Assembly (NCBI GenBank): GCA_003665825.1
Contig: QPFY01000004.1
Location: forward strand, 1,302,001-1,366,000
Length of the DNA stretch: 64,000 nt
Source: Microbotryum silenes-acaulis
Taxonomy: Eukaryota; Basidiomycota; Microbotryomycetes; Microbotryales; Microbotryaceae
Reading direction: 5' to 3'
This document shows positions 22,009-32,434 of the stretch, piece by piece. Under the pieces are notes generated by a model. It was not told the DNA's origin. It saw nothing but the letters and a program-made list of their open reading frames with translations, and ran no database searches. The position numbers and the translations under genes are program-made. Positions within the stretch are counted from its first letter, which is position 1. The number at the start of each line of letters is the position of its first letter.

Positions 22009-24188
22009 TCACACCGAGGTGGTGACCTGGGGGTAAGCCTGAGCGATCGTTTGGAACAAAGCGGGGTCGCGTTCGGCGAGAGCCTCGGGATCCTCGCCAA
22101 GACCAACGAAGATCGTCGACACGCCGGAGGAGAGAGCACCGTAACCGAGGGCGTGGCTGAATGGATCAAGCATGACGACGACGTCAAGATAGGTACTCGG
22201 ATTTTGCCGAAGGACTTCAAAGACGAGACCTGCAACTCACCAGATGAAGAAGCCAATGACGAACGCGTAACCCATTACCGCAGCGCGGACCGAAGAGTTG
22301 TTTTGGACGTAACTCGGGTTGATCAAGGTCAGATACAGATAAGCTGCCGCAGAGCACAACGCTCCGACGGCGAAGCTGCCGAACGTCCAGATCGAGTTAA
22401 CCAACGAATCGTTGACGAGAGCGTCAATGCCTCGGTCCTTGAACAGATTCCAGGTGTCCTTGGCGGCCTGTGAGGAGGTTAAGCACAACATATCTTTAGG
22501 TCAGTTTCAACAGGCTCACACGCTGGGACTCGGAAAAGACTGACCTGGATGTAAGCCTTTCCGTAGAGCGCGATCTCGATCATGGCATAACGGTTGAAAT
22601 ATTCGACCAATCCGGCGATGCATCCCATGCAGCATTGAACGCAGCAGATGATCAAAGCCGCGATGCCGTTACCCTGGCCTTCTTCGTACGATCGCAAGAT
22701 GCTGAGACCGGCGCGGATGAGGTCGAGCAAGGCGACGACGAGCGAACCGAAAGCGATCGAGCCGATGCTGTAGGTCGAGGCTCGCTTGAAGGCACCCCAG
22801 GCGACGGATTTGGCGTCGAAGCCACCAAAGTAGACCGCTCCGTACACGCCGGCGTTGATCGTCAAGGTGTAGTTCGTAATGAACTGACTGACCCAAAAGA
22901 AGTTGAAGCATTCGAAGACGATCAAGCCGATCATGGTCGCCTGCGAGGGCTGTCCGCCACTGGTCGAAGAGGCGGCCGTTCCAGGGTGGTACTTTTGGTA
23001 GGTCGCGATGACGACAAAGGACCAGAAGACCGAGTAGGCGGCTTGGACGAGGCAGCCGACCATGGCAATGATATAGACCGAAGGGTGGTGTTCTGCGCAG
23101 ACGGGACAAGTCAGCACGCGAATCCCTTGGAAGCTTGGTTGGAGCGACAGGTGACCCACTGGCGATCTTGAGCACGAACAAGAGCAGCGCCTTGGACAGG
23201 GGTATCCGCTTCCTCATGGGGAAGTACGCAATCACAGAGATGACCGCAAAGATGGAGAAGATGATGGCGCCGGACCAGAATTTCTCGATCCAAAGGTAGA
23301 CCGCGTAGCTGTGGTTGCCAGAGAGACCATTAGCGACGATGATCAAAAGAGAAGACCCTAAAGGAGCACTTACGCGACCGAAACGATGACTGAAAGTAGT
23401 AAGCAAATCTCTAGAATGATGGTAGTCTAGGAGTAGGGGCAGGGTCTCGGAAGCATGAGCTCAACGGACTCGTGGGTTACCTTGTCTAGGTGGTTCAGGA
23501 GACACGTACGAAGGCTCGGACAATCCCCAAGAGGATGATCGAAAAGACGAAACCGGCACCGGCGATGCAAGCGAGCAAATAGCTGGTCGAGAGGTTGAGC
23601 GTAATAGAGTTGCCGGGATTGCCGAGCGAATCGGCACGAACGTTGACGGCGCGCAGGACGAGAACGGCGACGGCGATGAAGCCCAACATTTGCGCGACAA
23701 AGAAGATGGCAAAAAAGATATCGTTGAACCTATAGTGCACAAAATTACGCAGAGTCGTGTTTATTCGCGTCAGTGTCAGAATTTGTCGAGTTTGAACCGG
23801 AGCAAAATCTGCCTCGATTCGACCTTCTTCCGAACCTGAAGACTCACTTTGGCTTGATGGCGTCGAACTTCTGGGTCTTGTCTCCATAGTCCTGCGAGTA
23901 TTGGCCGTTACCACCGTTCGTGTTGTCGCCGTAACCTTGTTGCTGCTCCTGGTAGTACTGCTGCTGGGGTGGCGGCGGCTGGTAAGACTGACCGGTCTGG
24001 CCTCCCGCGCCGGCGTTGTGGTACGGCTGCTGCTGGTGCGGCTGGCCGGACTGGGGCTGTTGGTGCTGGGCGCTGTACGGTTGGCTGTGGGGCATCTGGT
24101 AGGGCTGAGGTGGAGGCGCATAGTTGTTCTGGTTCACGACGTTGCCATCAGCACCTAAGTTCGGGTAGGGTGATTGGCGAGTCGCCAT
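22009..24188 (-). CDS. PNS1: choline transporter-like protein (Pns1/CTL/SLC44 family)
   Basis: Seven exons on the minus strand: 24188-23848, 23729-23506, 23389-23374, 23308-23160, 23092-22545, 22467-22241 and 22195-22009, giving 563 residues. The first about 110 residues are cytosolic and Gln/Pro/Tyr-rich. Then KFNDIFFAIFFVAQMLGFIA starts the multi-span membrane domain with about ten hydrophobic segments, including YAVYLWIEKFWSGAIIFSIF, HPSVYIIAMVGCLVQAAYSV and SSGVSTIFVGLGEDPEAL near the C-terminus, which is the family's final TM-plus-acidic signature. SLC44/CTL proteins carry choline or ethanolamine; yeast Pns1 sits in the plasma membrane and its substrate is unsettled. Exon 3 is only 16 nt and is needed to keep both the frame and the hydrophobic segment. 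The start is the first ATG before the conserved region. Confidence 0.88.
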
Positions 24189-24641
24189 TTCGCAAGCAGC
24201 TGAGCTGGGACTGAGAGCTGGATGGCCGATGCGAGGATCTAGCGGCGAGGTGTTGAGGTTGAAAAGGCGCGCGGCGGTGGGTGGATGATCGAACTCGGGC
24301 GAAGAGGGGGAAGCTAGGGGAAGCTCAACAGATCCTGGCTACACGACTTTTCGGGTCGATCGGGTGGAGGGCTATGTAATCGGTGGTAGGCAGTAAAGCT
24401 GTGCTTTGGTCAACTACCACGTGGCAGGGAGGCGGCGCAACTTGAGCCTGGTATGGTAAACACAATCTCAAAGCAGCGCAGCCCATTTGACTCTCCTTCC
24501 CTAATTAAGCCGTTTTCAGTGCCTATTATTATAGAGTGGCAGCGCCAAGCCAAATGCTGCTCGTCGAGGATCGGCCTTGAGAGCGCGCGTTCTGGAACGC
24601 GCACACGCTGTTTGACTTCACTTGTGTGCGGGCGATTCTTC
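24189..24641. promoter_or_regulatory. divergent intergenic region between PNS1-like and ankyrin genes
   Basis: 453 bp between two genes transcribed away from each other. Purine-rich near the PNS1-like start. No specific operator recognised. Confidence 0.4.
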
Positions 24642-26948
24642 ATGGCGCACGCGCACGCGCACGGACCGCTTTCAGGCCTGGGGACGCTTGGACCGCCGTC
24701 GCGTCGAGTCTCGCGTCACCGGCTGGGGCTCACCCAAAGCGCTGGTTTCCTCGCCATTCGTGCGCATCAGCGACACAGATACCCAACACCCCTCTTGTAC
24801 CCGACTGGTTCTGGTCCTTGCCGTAACGCGACCAATTACATCGCGCCCCAGGTTCAATACTCACTGCAGCATCGTTGCCCACGGTGTCCGCTTCGCTGCC
24901 ACGCTGGCCTCCCTCTCGGCCTCTCAGCGGCTCCGTCAAGCGCTCATAGACCCCAAGTCGACCATTACCCACCTCGAGCGACTCGCGAACAAGGTCGAGG
25001 ACGTGCGCAACATCAACCCGTCGACGCGCCAGACCTCGTTGGCGCTCGCGGCCCGTGCGGGCCGGTTGGATGTCTGTGACTGGCTGCTCTTTGACGAGGG
25101 ACACGAGGAGATAGAAATCAGCAGAGTGAGTAACCAGGTAGTACCTAGTTGGGTGTGCCTTTTCACCATGTGGTCTAATCGAACTACGCTGACACTCTGC
25201 CCCCTTCGACGGACGACGTGGTATCTGCTACACAGGATGCCGCAGGCGAGACCATCCTCCACATAGCCGCTGCCAGTGGCTTCGTGGATCTACTCAACCT
25301 GTACCTGTCCCAATACCCGTAAGGACCTCTCCATTCCTTCTGCTGGCCATGGCATGTCGTAGGTCCGCGACAATGTCGAGCTCACTCCGAGCCATCACCG
25401 CCCCCCACATACGCCACCGTCGATCGCCCCTCTGCCCCAGCTTCGTCTTGGACTGGGTCGATGCCAGAGGGGCTACACCACTGCACATTGCCGCTATGAA
25501 GGGTCAACTTGAAGCCGTTCAGGTGAGTACGGGTCCTGCACGAGCCACCCTCCCGTCGATACACGAGAGCTCATTGGGGAACTGGCGCTACTCGCAGATC
25601 CTCATTCATGCCGGATCGGAAATCGACGTGCGCGACATGTTTGGGAACACGGCGTTGCATTATGCGGCCAGTTGGGGCAGCTTACCTGTGAGCACACTCT
25701 GAGTCCCTGTGCTGAGACCGTGCCTCTGCATACGGAAGCTCACCGACGAAAAAGCTTGATCTTCGTCGAGACAGGTAATCAAACTCCTCATCGAACTCGA
25801 TTGCGATTACAACGCCACTAATGGCGAAGGTTTCATCCCATACGAGTACGCCTATAGGTTAGTCACATTTGTTCACGATCCTCTTCTTCGCTAAGAAACC
25901 GATTGCATGCTAACCATTAAGGACATTCGTTTTGCCAGCTTTGACGTCGCCCGGGCCATGAAAGAGGTGGGTCAAGAGATGCGTGTAATCGATCGGCCAA
26001 ACTATCACACTGATAGGGGTGCTCTGTCTCCAGTTCTATGAAGACCGAATCGTCGAGCGGTCTCGGAAAGCCAAACGGCGTCGAGCACGAAGAGCTAGGA
26101 TCGCTGCGCCGAGCCCTTCTCTATCGGGCGAATCTGTTGCCCACTCCGACAACTATGCATACGAGTCCTCATCATCGATGGAGCGAGATCCCAGTCCGAT
26201 CGGAATCTGCCTCGGTTCACCCTCACGATCCGGAACGGACGACACTTTGAGACCAGCACCTCGTCAAAACCAGAGCGGATCCTCGTCGAGACGCACCTCT
26301 CAACGCGAAGGTCCCAACGGTAGTTCGAAGCGCAACTCGGCAGCGTCGGATCTTGCTACTGCATTCAATCAAGTATCCGAATTGCCCGACTTGAATGCCA
26401 GTCGGAGTGAAACACCCTCCCGCCTGAATTTGTTTGGTCGGAAAGAAGGAGGATCCGGAGATGGGCGAGGACTACCTCGCTCTCCCATATCCCCCCCACC
26501 TGTCACTTCCCTATCGCCGACAGATTTGTCCCTTGACGGCAGACGATCGGACGAGGGCATCTCGTCGGCCTCGGTCGCTCCACGGCATCGATCGCAGAGC
26601 TCAGTGTTCCCTTCTCAATCGACCCTAGTAGCTAAACAGGATGGTCCACCGATACCGACCCGAAGTCGAACTCTGGATCCTCTGGTCCCTGGTCATACTT
26701 TGTTCACTGTAAGGTCCGACGAAAGGGACCCATCATCATCGAACAGGATGCGTCTCGGCAAACTGACCAAAAATCCGAGCTCGGGCACGGCTACGTCCAC
26801 TGCGATGGGAACCGAGCTCGATCAGACGTCGCTTGTCCCCGGAGTGTTGCGTAGTCGAACGACGGGAAGCGTCGTATCGTCGGCTTCACATGGAGGGAGG
26901 GCGTCGAGGATGGCCAAAGCTCTGGGTTTAGGCCTCGGAAGGAAATAA
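24642..26948 (+). CDS. ankyrin-repeat protein with Ser-rich basic tail
   Basis: Exons with well-supported borders: a first exon ending at 25125, then 25236-25318, 25441-25522, 25598-25687, 25775-25857, 25939-25966 and 26034-26948; phases agree throughout. Ankyrin units are TSLALAARAGRLDVCDWLL, ETILHIAAASGFVDLLNLYL, ATPLHIAAMKGQLEAVQ, NTALHYAASWGSLPVIKLL and a last capping unit, about one per exon. The final exon gives about 305 residues: a basic patch (RSRKAKRRRARRARI), a long Ser/Pro/Arg-rich region and the end SRMAKALGLGLGRK. Ankyrin stacks mediate protein contacts; no enzymatic domain is seen. The true start is unclear: no in-frame ATG precedes the first repeat, so a 5' exon (perhaps from the ATG at 24642 through an intron ending near 24850) must be spliced in. 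One orthologue group in fungi has this layout, but I cannot name it. Confidence 0.75.
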
Positions 26949-28499
26949 GGTAGGGAGGGGTCTCTTGAGATCATGGCCGGTGTTCATCAGCAGTCTCTTG
27001 CAATACATGTATTAACAGTCTCGATAGAAGACGGCGGTACCTACGCTTAGCCTAGGATGAGCGGATCTAGTGTTTGTCAGATTCTTTCTTTGAAAAGGAC
27101 TAGCTGGTAGCTATGACTGAAAAGCTGAAAATTGGGGACTCGCTCGAACCGTCGTCTCCCGAGCACTCGACATTCAAAAGGGAGAAGCTTGCCAACTTCT
27201 ACTTCTACAATCAGGGAGTTATATGATTTTTTGCCCGTTCATCGGCATTCCAGTAAGGTTACTCCTCGGACTCTGTTCTACCCTTACAATGGAAAAAACA
27301 AAGAAGAAGACACCAGACGGAGACGCTGTGCAACGCGGCCTGATGCGTGCACGTGAGAAAAAGAGAAAAAAGCAAACGCAGCGAGCCCCACACATCCCCA
27401 CTACTGCCTCTCGATCATCCCCATCCTCGAGTCTGACCTGTCCCGCCGCGTTGTCAGTTGAAGCAGCTGTTGGCAGCAGGTGACCCGGGCCATGTTAGCA
27501 GCAGCTCGCAACTTCACGATCGAGCAGAGGGAACTACTAGTAGGTAGTCAAACTTGGTGCGCACAAGACTCACTTTTGGTGGACAAAGTTGTTGATCATC
27601 AATGATACCCGTCATGCCGTCTTGAACTGACGAATGGCCGCAAGGAATCCCCCTTGTGATGCCAAATCCCCGAGGTGGAGGCGAAGGTGGATGACATGAG
27701 CAAGAGGAATTAGGTGGGTTGAAGGCCAGGTTGACGGTCGGAACCAAGATCAAAGAAGAGCAGCATGAAAGGAGGGTACGTCGAAGTTGGAGATGCGAGG
27801 GGCAGAAGGAGAAGGAACTGATGTAGAGGTGAAGGCAAGGGGTGGAGTGGAGGTGGAGGCGATTCGAGGTGGAAGTGAAGGTGAAGGGTGACAGAGGTGA
27901 AGGGTAAGGGTGAAGGTCAAAACAAGATTCTGATATGGAGGTGAAAATGGTGATGGAGGTGGTGATGGTGTGGTGGAGAGGGTGTTATTTGAAAGTGGAT
28001 GAAGATGAACGGGCATACGAAGGTGAAGGTGAGAGCAAGGTGGAGCCCAAGTCCGTCGAATGAGGTCGGGTCCGGCCGATGGTGGTAGCTGCGGTGGCAG
28101 TGGCGGTGCATGCTTGGAAGTGGCCACAAGCGGGACTGACCCAATACAGTGACAACCAAAAACCTCTCCCAAACTTTCTGCCTTGCAAGACAACCAGGAC
28201 TGCCTTGGGCCCCTCTTTAATCACGAGCGTGCGATCGGAGGCTCGTGATGATCCTAGTCAAGACGAGAGTAGGCCAGTCGTGCAAGTCAGCGACGGTGGT
28301 ACTGTGCAACGAGTGGGAGGGGTCCACTCACGGGGGATCATGGTACACTACTGCCGACTTCTACCACCTACCGCCTCGGTGCTGCGTCCATGCCCTAGTA
28401 GGTTACGGCCCAGTGGTGGGGGATCCATGTGAGAGATACTCATCAACGACGAAGAAGGAAGGAGAGAGAAAGAGGTGAGAGGGGGCCGGGGGCGCTTTG
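26949..28499. other. gene-poor interval with a purine-rich tract
   Basis: No gene is supported here. 27770-28110 is strongly purine-rich on the plus strand (see separate entry). The minus-strand open frame over it is a low-complexity artefact. Confidence 0.5.
27770..28110 (+). repeat. degenerate GGTGRA / GAGGTG purine tract
   Basis: About 340 bp of irregular GGTGAAG, GGAGGTG and GGTGATG units with strong strand asymmetry (G and A rich on plus). It may form triplex or G-rich secondary structures. No coding meaning seen. Confidence 0.7.
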
Positions 28500-28682
28500 A
28501 TGCTCGAGCTGAGGCTAGGCTTGGCGCTTATCAAGCGATTCGGGGTCAAGATCTACGAGCGTGCTTCATCCGTGCCAATGACGCCAGCCCGCGATGCCGC
28601 CGCTCGGTATCGCAGCTTCCTCGGTGCCACGGTCTTCCGAAAGGAGTCCCCTCAGTCACCCGAGGTCCCCAAGTCGACTTGA
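28500..28682 (+). CDS. small unrecognised open frame
   Basis: A 60-codon frame starting at an ATG encodes a basic, Ala/Arg-rich peptide (LELRLGLALIKRFGVKIYER, later RDAAARYRSFLGATVF). Composition looks more protein-like than neighbouring frames, and the front half could form an amphipathic helix of mitochondrial-presequence type. No family recognised. It could equally be the last exon of a gene whose other exons I could not find, or chance. Confidence 0.25.
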   Translation: MLELRLGLALIKRFGVKIYERASSVPMTPARDAAARYRSFLGATVFRKESPQSPEVPKST

Positions 28683-28712
28683 TTTGTAGCAGCAACAATG
28701 AACAAAGCAGTG

Positions 28713-29078
28713 TTATGTATGGCTGTAAAATGACTCTCGTATTTTAACGCATCTGCGCCTACTACTCTGATTCCGAAGGACCCATTGTTTGTCTTTCCCT
28801 TCCATGGTTCGGAGTGATTCCGAGGGGTCAGATCGAGCTGGTGAGCCATTTTGGTAGCTCGTTGGGCTCATAACCTTTTAGAACCCTGAAGCCCAGGCAC
28901 GAGATACGTAAGTATGAGAGCCGAAGATGATAGTAAAGATAGTTGGAGAAAGGAGAGAAGGGCTACGGAAGCGCGCGCGAGGCAGGCTCGAGGCGCGCGA
29001 GGCGACCAATACCAACAACTAGTAACTAATCATATTCGGGAATCCAAGTGGGATGAAACAGTAATATACTCTCTGACA
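28713..29078 (-). mobile_element. copia-B-family remnant: LTR, PBS and start of gag
   Basis: 28876-29078 is a 203-bp LTR in minus orientation, the same length as the copia-B LTR at 54016-54218 and closely similar along its length (shared CGAGATACGTAAGTAYGAGAG, GATGATAGTAAAGATAGTTGG and ...CTCTGACA end). It is followed inward by the primer-binding site GGTTATGAGCCCA (28875-28863, minus). The ATG in that site opens a frame of about 52 codons (MSPTSYQNG...) that stops at 28713. It is therefore not a simple solo LTR but a 5' end whose body has been lost. Confidence 0.8.
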
Positions 29079-29312
29079 AGCCAGGAGCGCGCCGGTCCCC
29101 GTCACGCGCAACTTGTTCACGTCTGACGCGACGAACACCGCGGGTACTACCGTCTCACTCCCTCCTCTCGAAGTTCTGTTTCAATCCCTCACTTGGAATT
29201 TCAATTATGACGATCGCGCAAGGACACAAAAAGTCTGTCCCCCAAAAAATCCGAAGGAGAAGCTTCAGCGGGCACACCGAACGTATGAAGGAATGTTTTC
29301 ACGGTTTGTTCT

Positions 29313-29434
29313 CTGATGATGACCACGACTCAGTCCAATGAACAGGGACGAGAACAGAGTGGAGTAGGATTCCAAAGGAGCTGACCTGATGATGACCACG
29401 ACTCAGTCCAATGAACAGGGACGAGAACAGAGTG
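29313..29434 (+). repeat. 49-bp perfect direct repeat
   Basis: 29313-29361 and 29386-29434 are identical over 49 bp (CTGATGATGACCACGACTCA...AACAGAGTG), separated by 24 bp of different sequence, giving a 73-bp period. Not coding. It could be a local duplication or a footprint of an inserted and lost element. Confidence 0.85.
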
Positions 29435-29582
29435 ACCAGAGACTAAGGGACAGACTCGCGGAAGGCTAACTAGTAAAGCGCTGCAATAATAGAGGAACTA
29501 AGGAGACAATTAGAGCTGGGAGATTGAGATACCAGAGGGCCAAATGAAGGCACGTTGGGCTCAATCCCAAGAACCAACTTAG

Positions 29583-30245
29583 ATGTTGCAATCGGATGAG
29601 GACGGTGAAGCCAGCAGTATCCTCGACAAATGTGTCACGGACTTCGGTGGTCAACGCGCGCTCACCGTAGCGGGACAAGTCCTCGACATATCCTCGGAGA
29701 CCACCGTCGTCATTTCGGCGCATGAAGCCGACCCCCTGATCGCGGCAAGCACCCGACTCGGGGTCATCGGCGGAGTCGCATTCAAGCCGAACGTACCGTC
29801 TTGGGCAACAGGGATTCCAGCTTTTTCATGATGATCGGCAGCGAACGTGCAAGATACCGATCAGCTCCCTTCGTGAAGCTTCGCGTTACTCGAGTCGTCG
29901 ACCTCGAAATGCTCGAACGTCAGGGAAAGTTGCCCGGTGCGAACTTAAAGGAAGCCTGGTTCGTTGTGGGGTTGATGATGGGATGCGACTACCTGCCAAC
30001 CGGTATCAAAGGTTACCGTCCGGCGAAGCTCGAAAATTTGGATCTGTGAGTCTTCCAATTCGCTACTTGGATCCACGGTTACGAACACGCTACGACGGTC
30101 CTGCATCGAGTCGAGCCTCGATAGGCGGCGTTGGTTGAACAAGCTTGAAGGCACCGAACTTGACCCGATTCGCTCCATTTGCGACGCCATCACTCCGATC
30201 CTCAACCGCTACGACTTGTTTCGCTGCGACCTGGTCTCGAAATAA
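29583..30245 (+). pseudogene. XPG/FEN1-like nuclease relic
   Basis: Pieces in two frames resemble the XPG-I region. From the first: VVISAHEADPLIAAS (the EAD acidic motif of FEN1/XPG). From the second, starting about 29790: LGNRDSSFFMM (the D-x-D-F position) and EAWFVVGLMMGCDYLPTGIKG, close to the GCDY-hairpin-IKGIG motif of FEN1. A third stretch (30060-30245) stays open after a possible GTGAGT donor at 30048. The frame change between the first two pieces has no good splice sites, and there is no N-terminal XPG domain upstream. I read it as a decayed or partial gene; a real multi-exon gene cannot be excluded. Confidence 0.4.
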
Positions 30246-30739
30246 TCGAGCTCCCCACGAGCTATCCTGCATTCCGCCCGGTTCCTCTTCCCCAAATCTT
30301 CGTTCGATGGGGGTTCGGACCAACACCCGCGTCGCCAGTCCACGACCGGGCGCTCGACGGGCAAAGTGCGGCCGAGCCTGTGCCTGAGGCCTGTGCGGCT
30401 GCAATCCTCCTCGGTGGCGCCGGCAGTTGGCAGGTCATCCCCCGAGGGCCGACCTCTTTGTTCTCCTCCTCTCCTCCTCTCCCATTCTTACCACTCGCTT
30501 TACATATACCACTCTCTGAGTCTCATCCCTCTAAACAGGTTAATCAGCTACCAGTCCGAGCCCACATACTAGAGTAGGGTGCGCCTTACCCCCCCACATC
30601 CGCGTTCCCGTGTTCGCGTACGCGTGGCTACCCGAGCGCCCTCACCCTCGGCTCTGTCTTGCTCTCCCCCCCACATCCAAGTCAGGCACACCGGCGATCA
30701 GCGTTCGTTCGCGTCTCGCACCCACTGGCGCCGAGAGCC
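30246..30739. other. intergenic stretch
   Basis: No gene or repeat recognised. The region just upstream of 30740 is pyrimidine-rich, as expected of a promoter or 5' UTR. Confidence 0.4.
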
Positions 30740-31903
30740 ATGTCGTCGTCATCCAGGAGCAGTGACAGCGGCCACAGTAGCCAAGGGTCTGAGGCGTCGT
30801 CCTCGTTCGACTGTCGCACCCGTCGCCGCAGGCCGCACGGTGCTGCCACCTCTGCCAGTGGAGCCGGTGTGGAACCGATTGAGCGCCCCATTTCGGCGTT
30901 GAGCGCCTTGTCGAGTCGTACCGCCGTCCCCTCGAGTCGTCAACAGCTTTCGGATGCGCTGGCTCGACTTCATCTCGACCTTGACGCGGCCCCTCTTCTA
31001 CGTGCTGCTGCTGAATCCTTGGCCCATCGTGAGGTAAGACCAAAGCCGTCCTCCCAGAGCAGCTGGCACGCCCCAAGCGAGCGCTCGGGTCCGGATTGCT
31101 GACTTGAGGGACGATTCTGCCTCGCACTCGGTCTGCACTCTGCAAGTCCTGTAGCATCCACCTGAAGCGAAATCGCGCGCTGGAGTAGAATCAGTCTCGT
31201 CGGTAGGTCCTGCTCTCCATCCTCGATCTCATGCATGGCTAATGTTCGGCCTAACCCGCCCCGGGCGATGCGATGCGCATGCTTATCGCCTAAGGCCCAC
31301 ATTTGGACTTTGGAGTCGAGCGAGGTCAACTCTTCCTACGCCGACTCGTACACGGCCGATCTGCTGTCGAATCCGGACCGATTTTTCACGTCGACTTCCT
31401 CGGAAAAGGTTATGTTTTACCAGTCGTTCATCTTGCAGTGGCGTAAGTTTGATCTGTGTCTGCATTGAAGTCGTATGCTGAGAAACCTTGCACCTCCCCT
31501 CTAGAGCTCAAGCCGGTCCACAGTCTTCCCAACACCATCACCTCGTGCAAGAAGGTGTTGAGGACGGTCAACGTCAACATCGCCGAGCTTCTTTCCGTCA
31601 TGAGGAGCGGTGGGAGCTTGACCAGCGTGCCCATGGTCAGCCTTTGACATGTCGAGAGCGCACGTGTCCGTCTAATCTCACCTTGGGCGGTCTTTGTCCA
31701 CCGATAGTACCGTAACAAGACCTTGCTTCGAGCCTCCATCACGAACGGGAAGAGGTGAGCCCTTCTGCTTCCCGAAAGTAAACCGGCTTGCTCCGAAACC
31801 GACCCTAACCGCCGTCGACGCTGCTGCAATCCAAAGGGCCCCTCTCAAGACGGCAAAGCGCGAGATGTTGCAGCCCTTCTTGGTGCAAGTCAATTTTGCC
31901 TGA
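30740..31903 (+). CDS. unrecognised five-exon protein
   Basis: The exons 30740-31033, 31295-31442, 31505-31635, 31708-31754 and 31837-31903 join in frame to about 228 residues, each with GT-AG borders. The first about 70 residues are Ser/Arg-rich and disordered. Then come a helical leucine-rich stretch (QLSDALARLHLDLDAAPLL), an aromatic segment (SYTADLLSNPDRFF) and a basic C-terminal half containing KPVHSLPNTITSCKKVLRTV and TAKREMLQPFLVQV. No family was recognised. The second-half composition and intact splice phases argue for a real gene. The end is uncertain: without the last intron translation would stop at 31758. It is the last gene before the retrotransposon block. Confidence 0.5.
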
Positions 31904-32153
31904 ATTCCCTCGATATCCACTTGGGTGTCTCTGTTTGTTGTGCATCCCTTGCTTTGCTTTTACATTCGCTGTGACGGTACGGAATTGGCCATGGATAATT
32001 AGTTTTTGATCCCCTCTCTTGCAACTCCAGTTTTTCTGCCTCACTGAAAAGAGCCATATTTTGTTGATACAAGCATAAAAAGTGGCACGAAAAAAAAGGG
32101 GACCAGTACTTCTCTGACTCCAGTGCGGCAAGAAAAAGTATACATAATACACC

Positions 32154-32271
32154 GGCCCGAACCCGGGATTGAACCGGGGACCTCGCCCAAAGTAGATACA
32201 CCCAGTGCGCCAGTAAGGCACGAAGATGCTCAGTTCCCTAAGGGCGAATCATACCGCTAGACCATCCGGGC
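32154..32271 (-). tRNA. tRNA-Pro(AGG): tRNA-Pro(AGG) with a 46-nt intron
   Basis: The minus strand folds as a complete cloverleaf. Acceptor GCCCGGA pairs with TTCGGGC (one G-T). A D-arm follows (GTCTAGCGGTATGAT). The anticodon stem is CGCCC/GGGCG with loop TT-AGG-G..T, so the anticodon is AGG with U33 and G37, as usual for proline. The T-arm is CCCGG-TTCAATC-CCGGG, with the B-box GGTTCAATCCC. The 5' exon is 32271-32236 and the 3' exon 32189-32154. The intron 32235-32190 starts one base after the anticodon, the canonical position. No CCA is encoded, as in eukaryotes. Its 5' end is 1 bp from where the LINE block starts. Confidence 0.93.
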
Positions 32272-32434
32272 CGTGGATGTTAACGTGAATACTCGGGGCC
32301 AACATGGATATATACTACCATTTTTTGGGGGTCCGCTATTTTTTATCTTTCATCTTTCATCCCAATCGCACTACCCTACCTCTGCAAACGTCAATACATC
32401 GAATACATCAACTGCTACACCAGCTATCGACCCG

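Noticed and set aside
27750..28193. Pro/His/Thr-rich minus-strand frame
   Set aside because: Translation of a degenerate GGTGRA purine tract; no protein-like features.
28876..29078. Solo LTR
   Set aside because: A primer-binding site and gag start remain attached, so it is not the product of simple LTR-LTR recombination.
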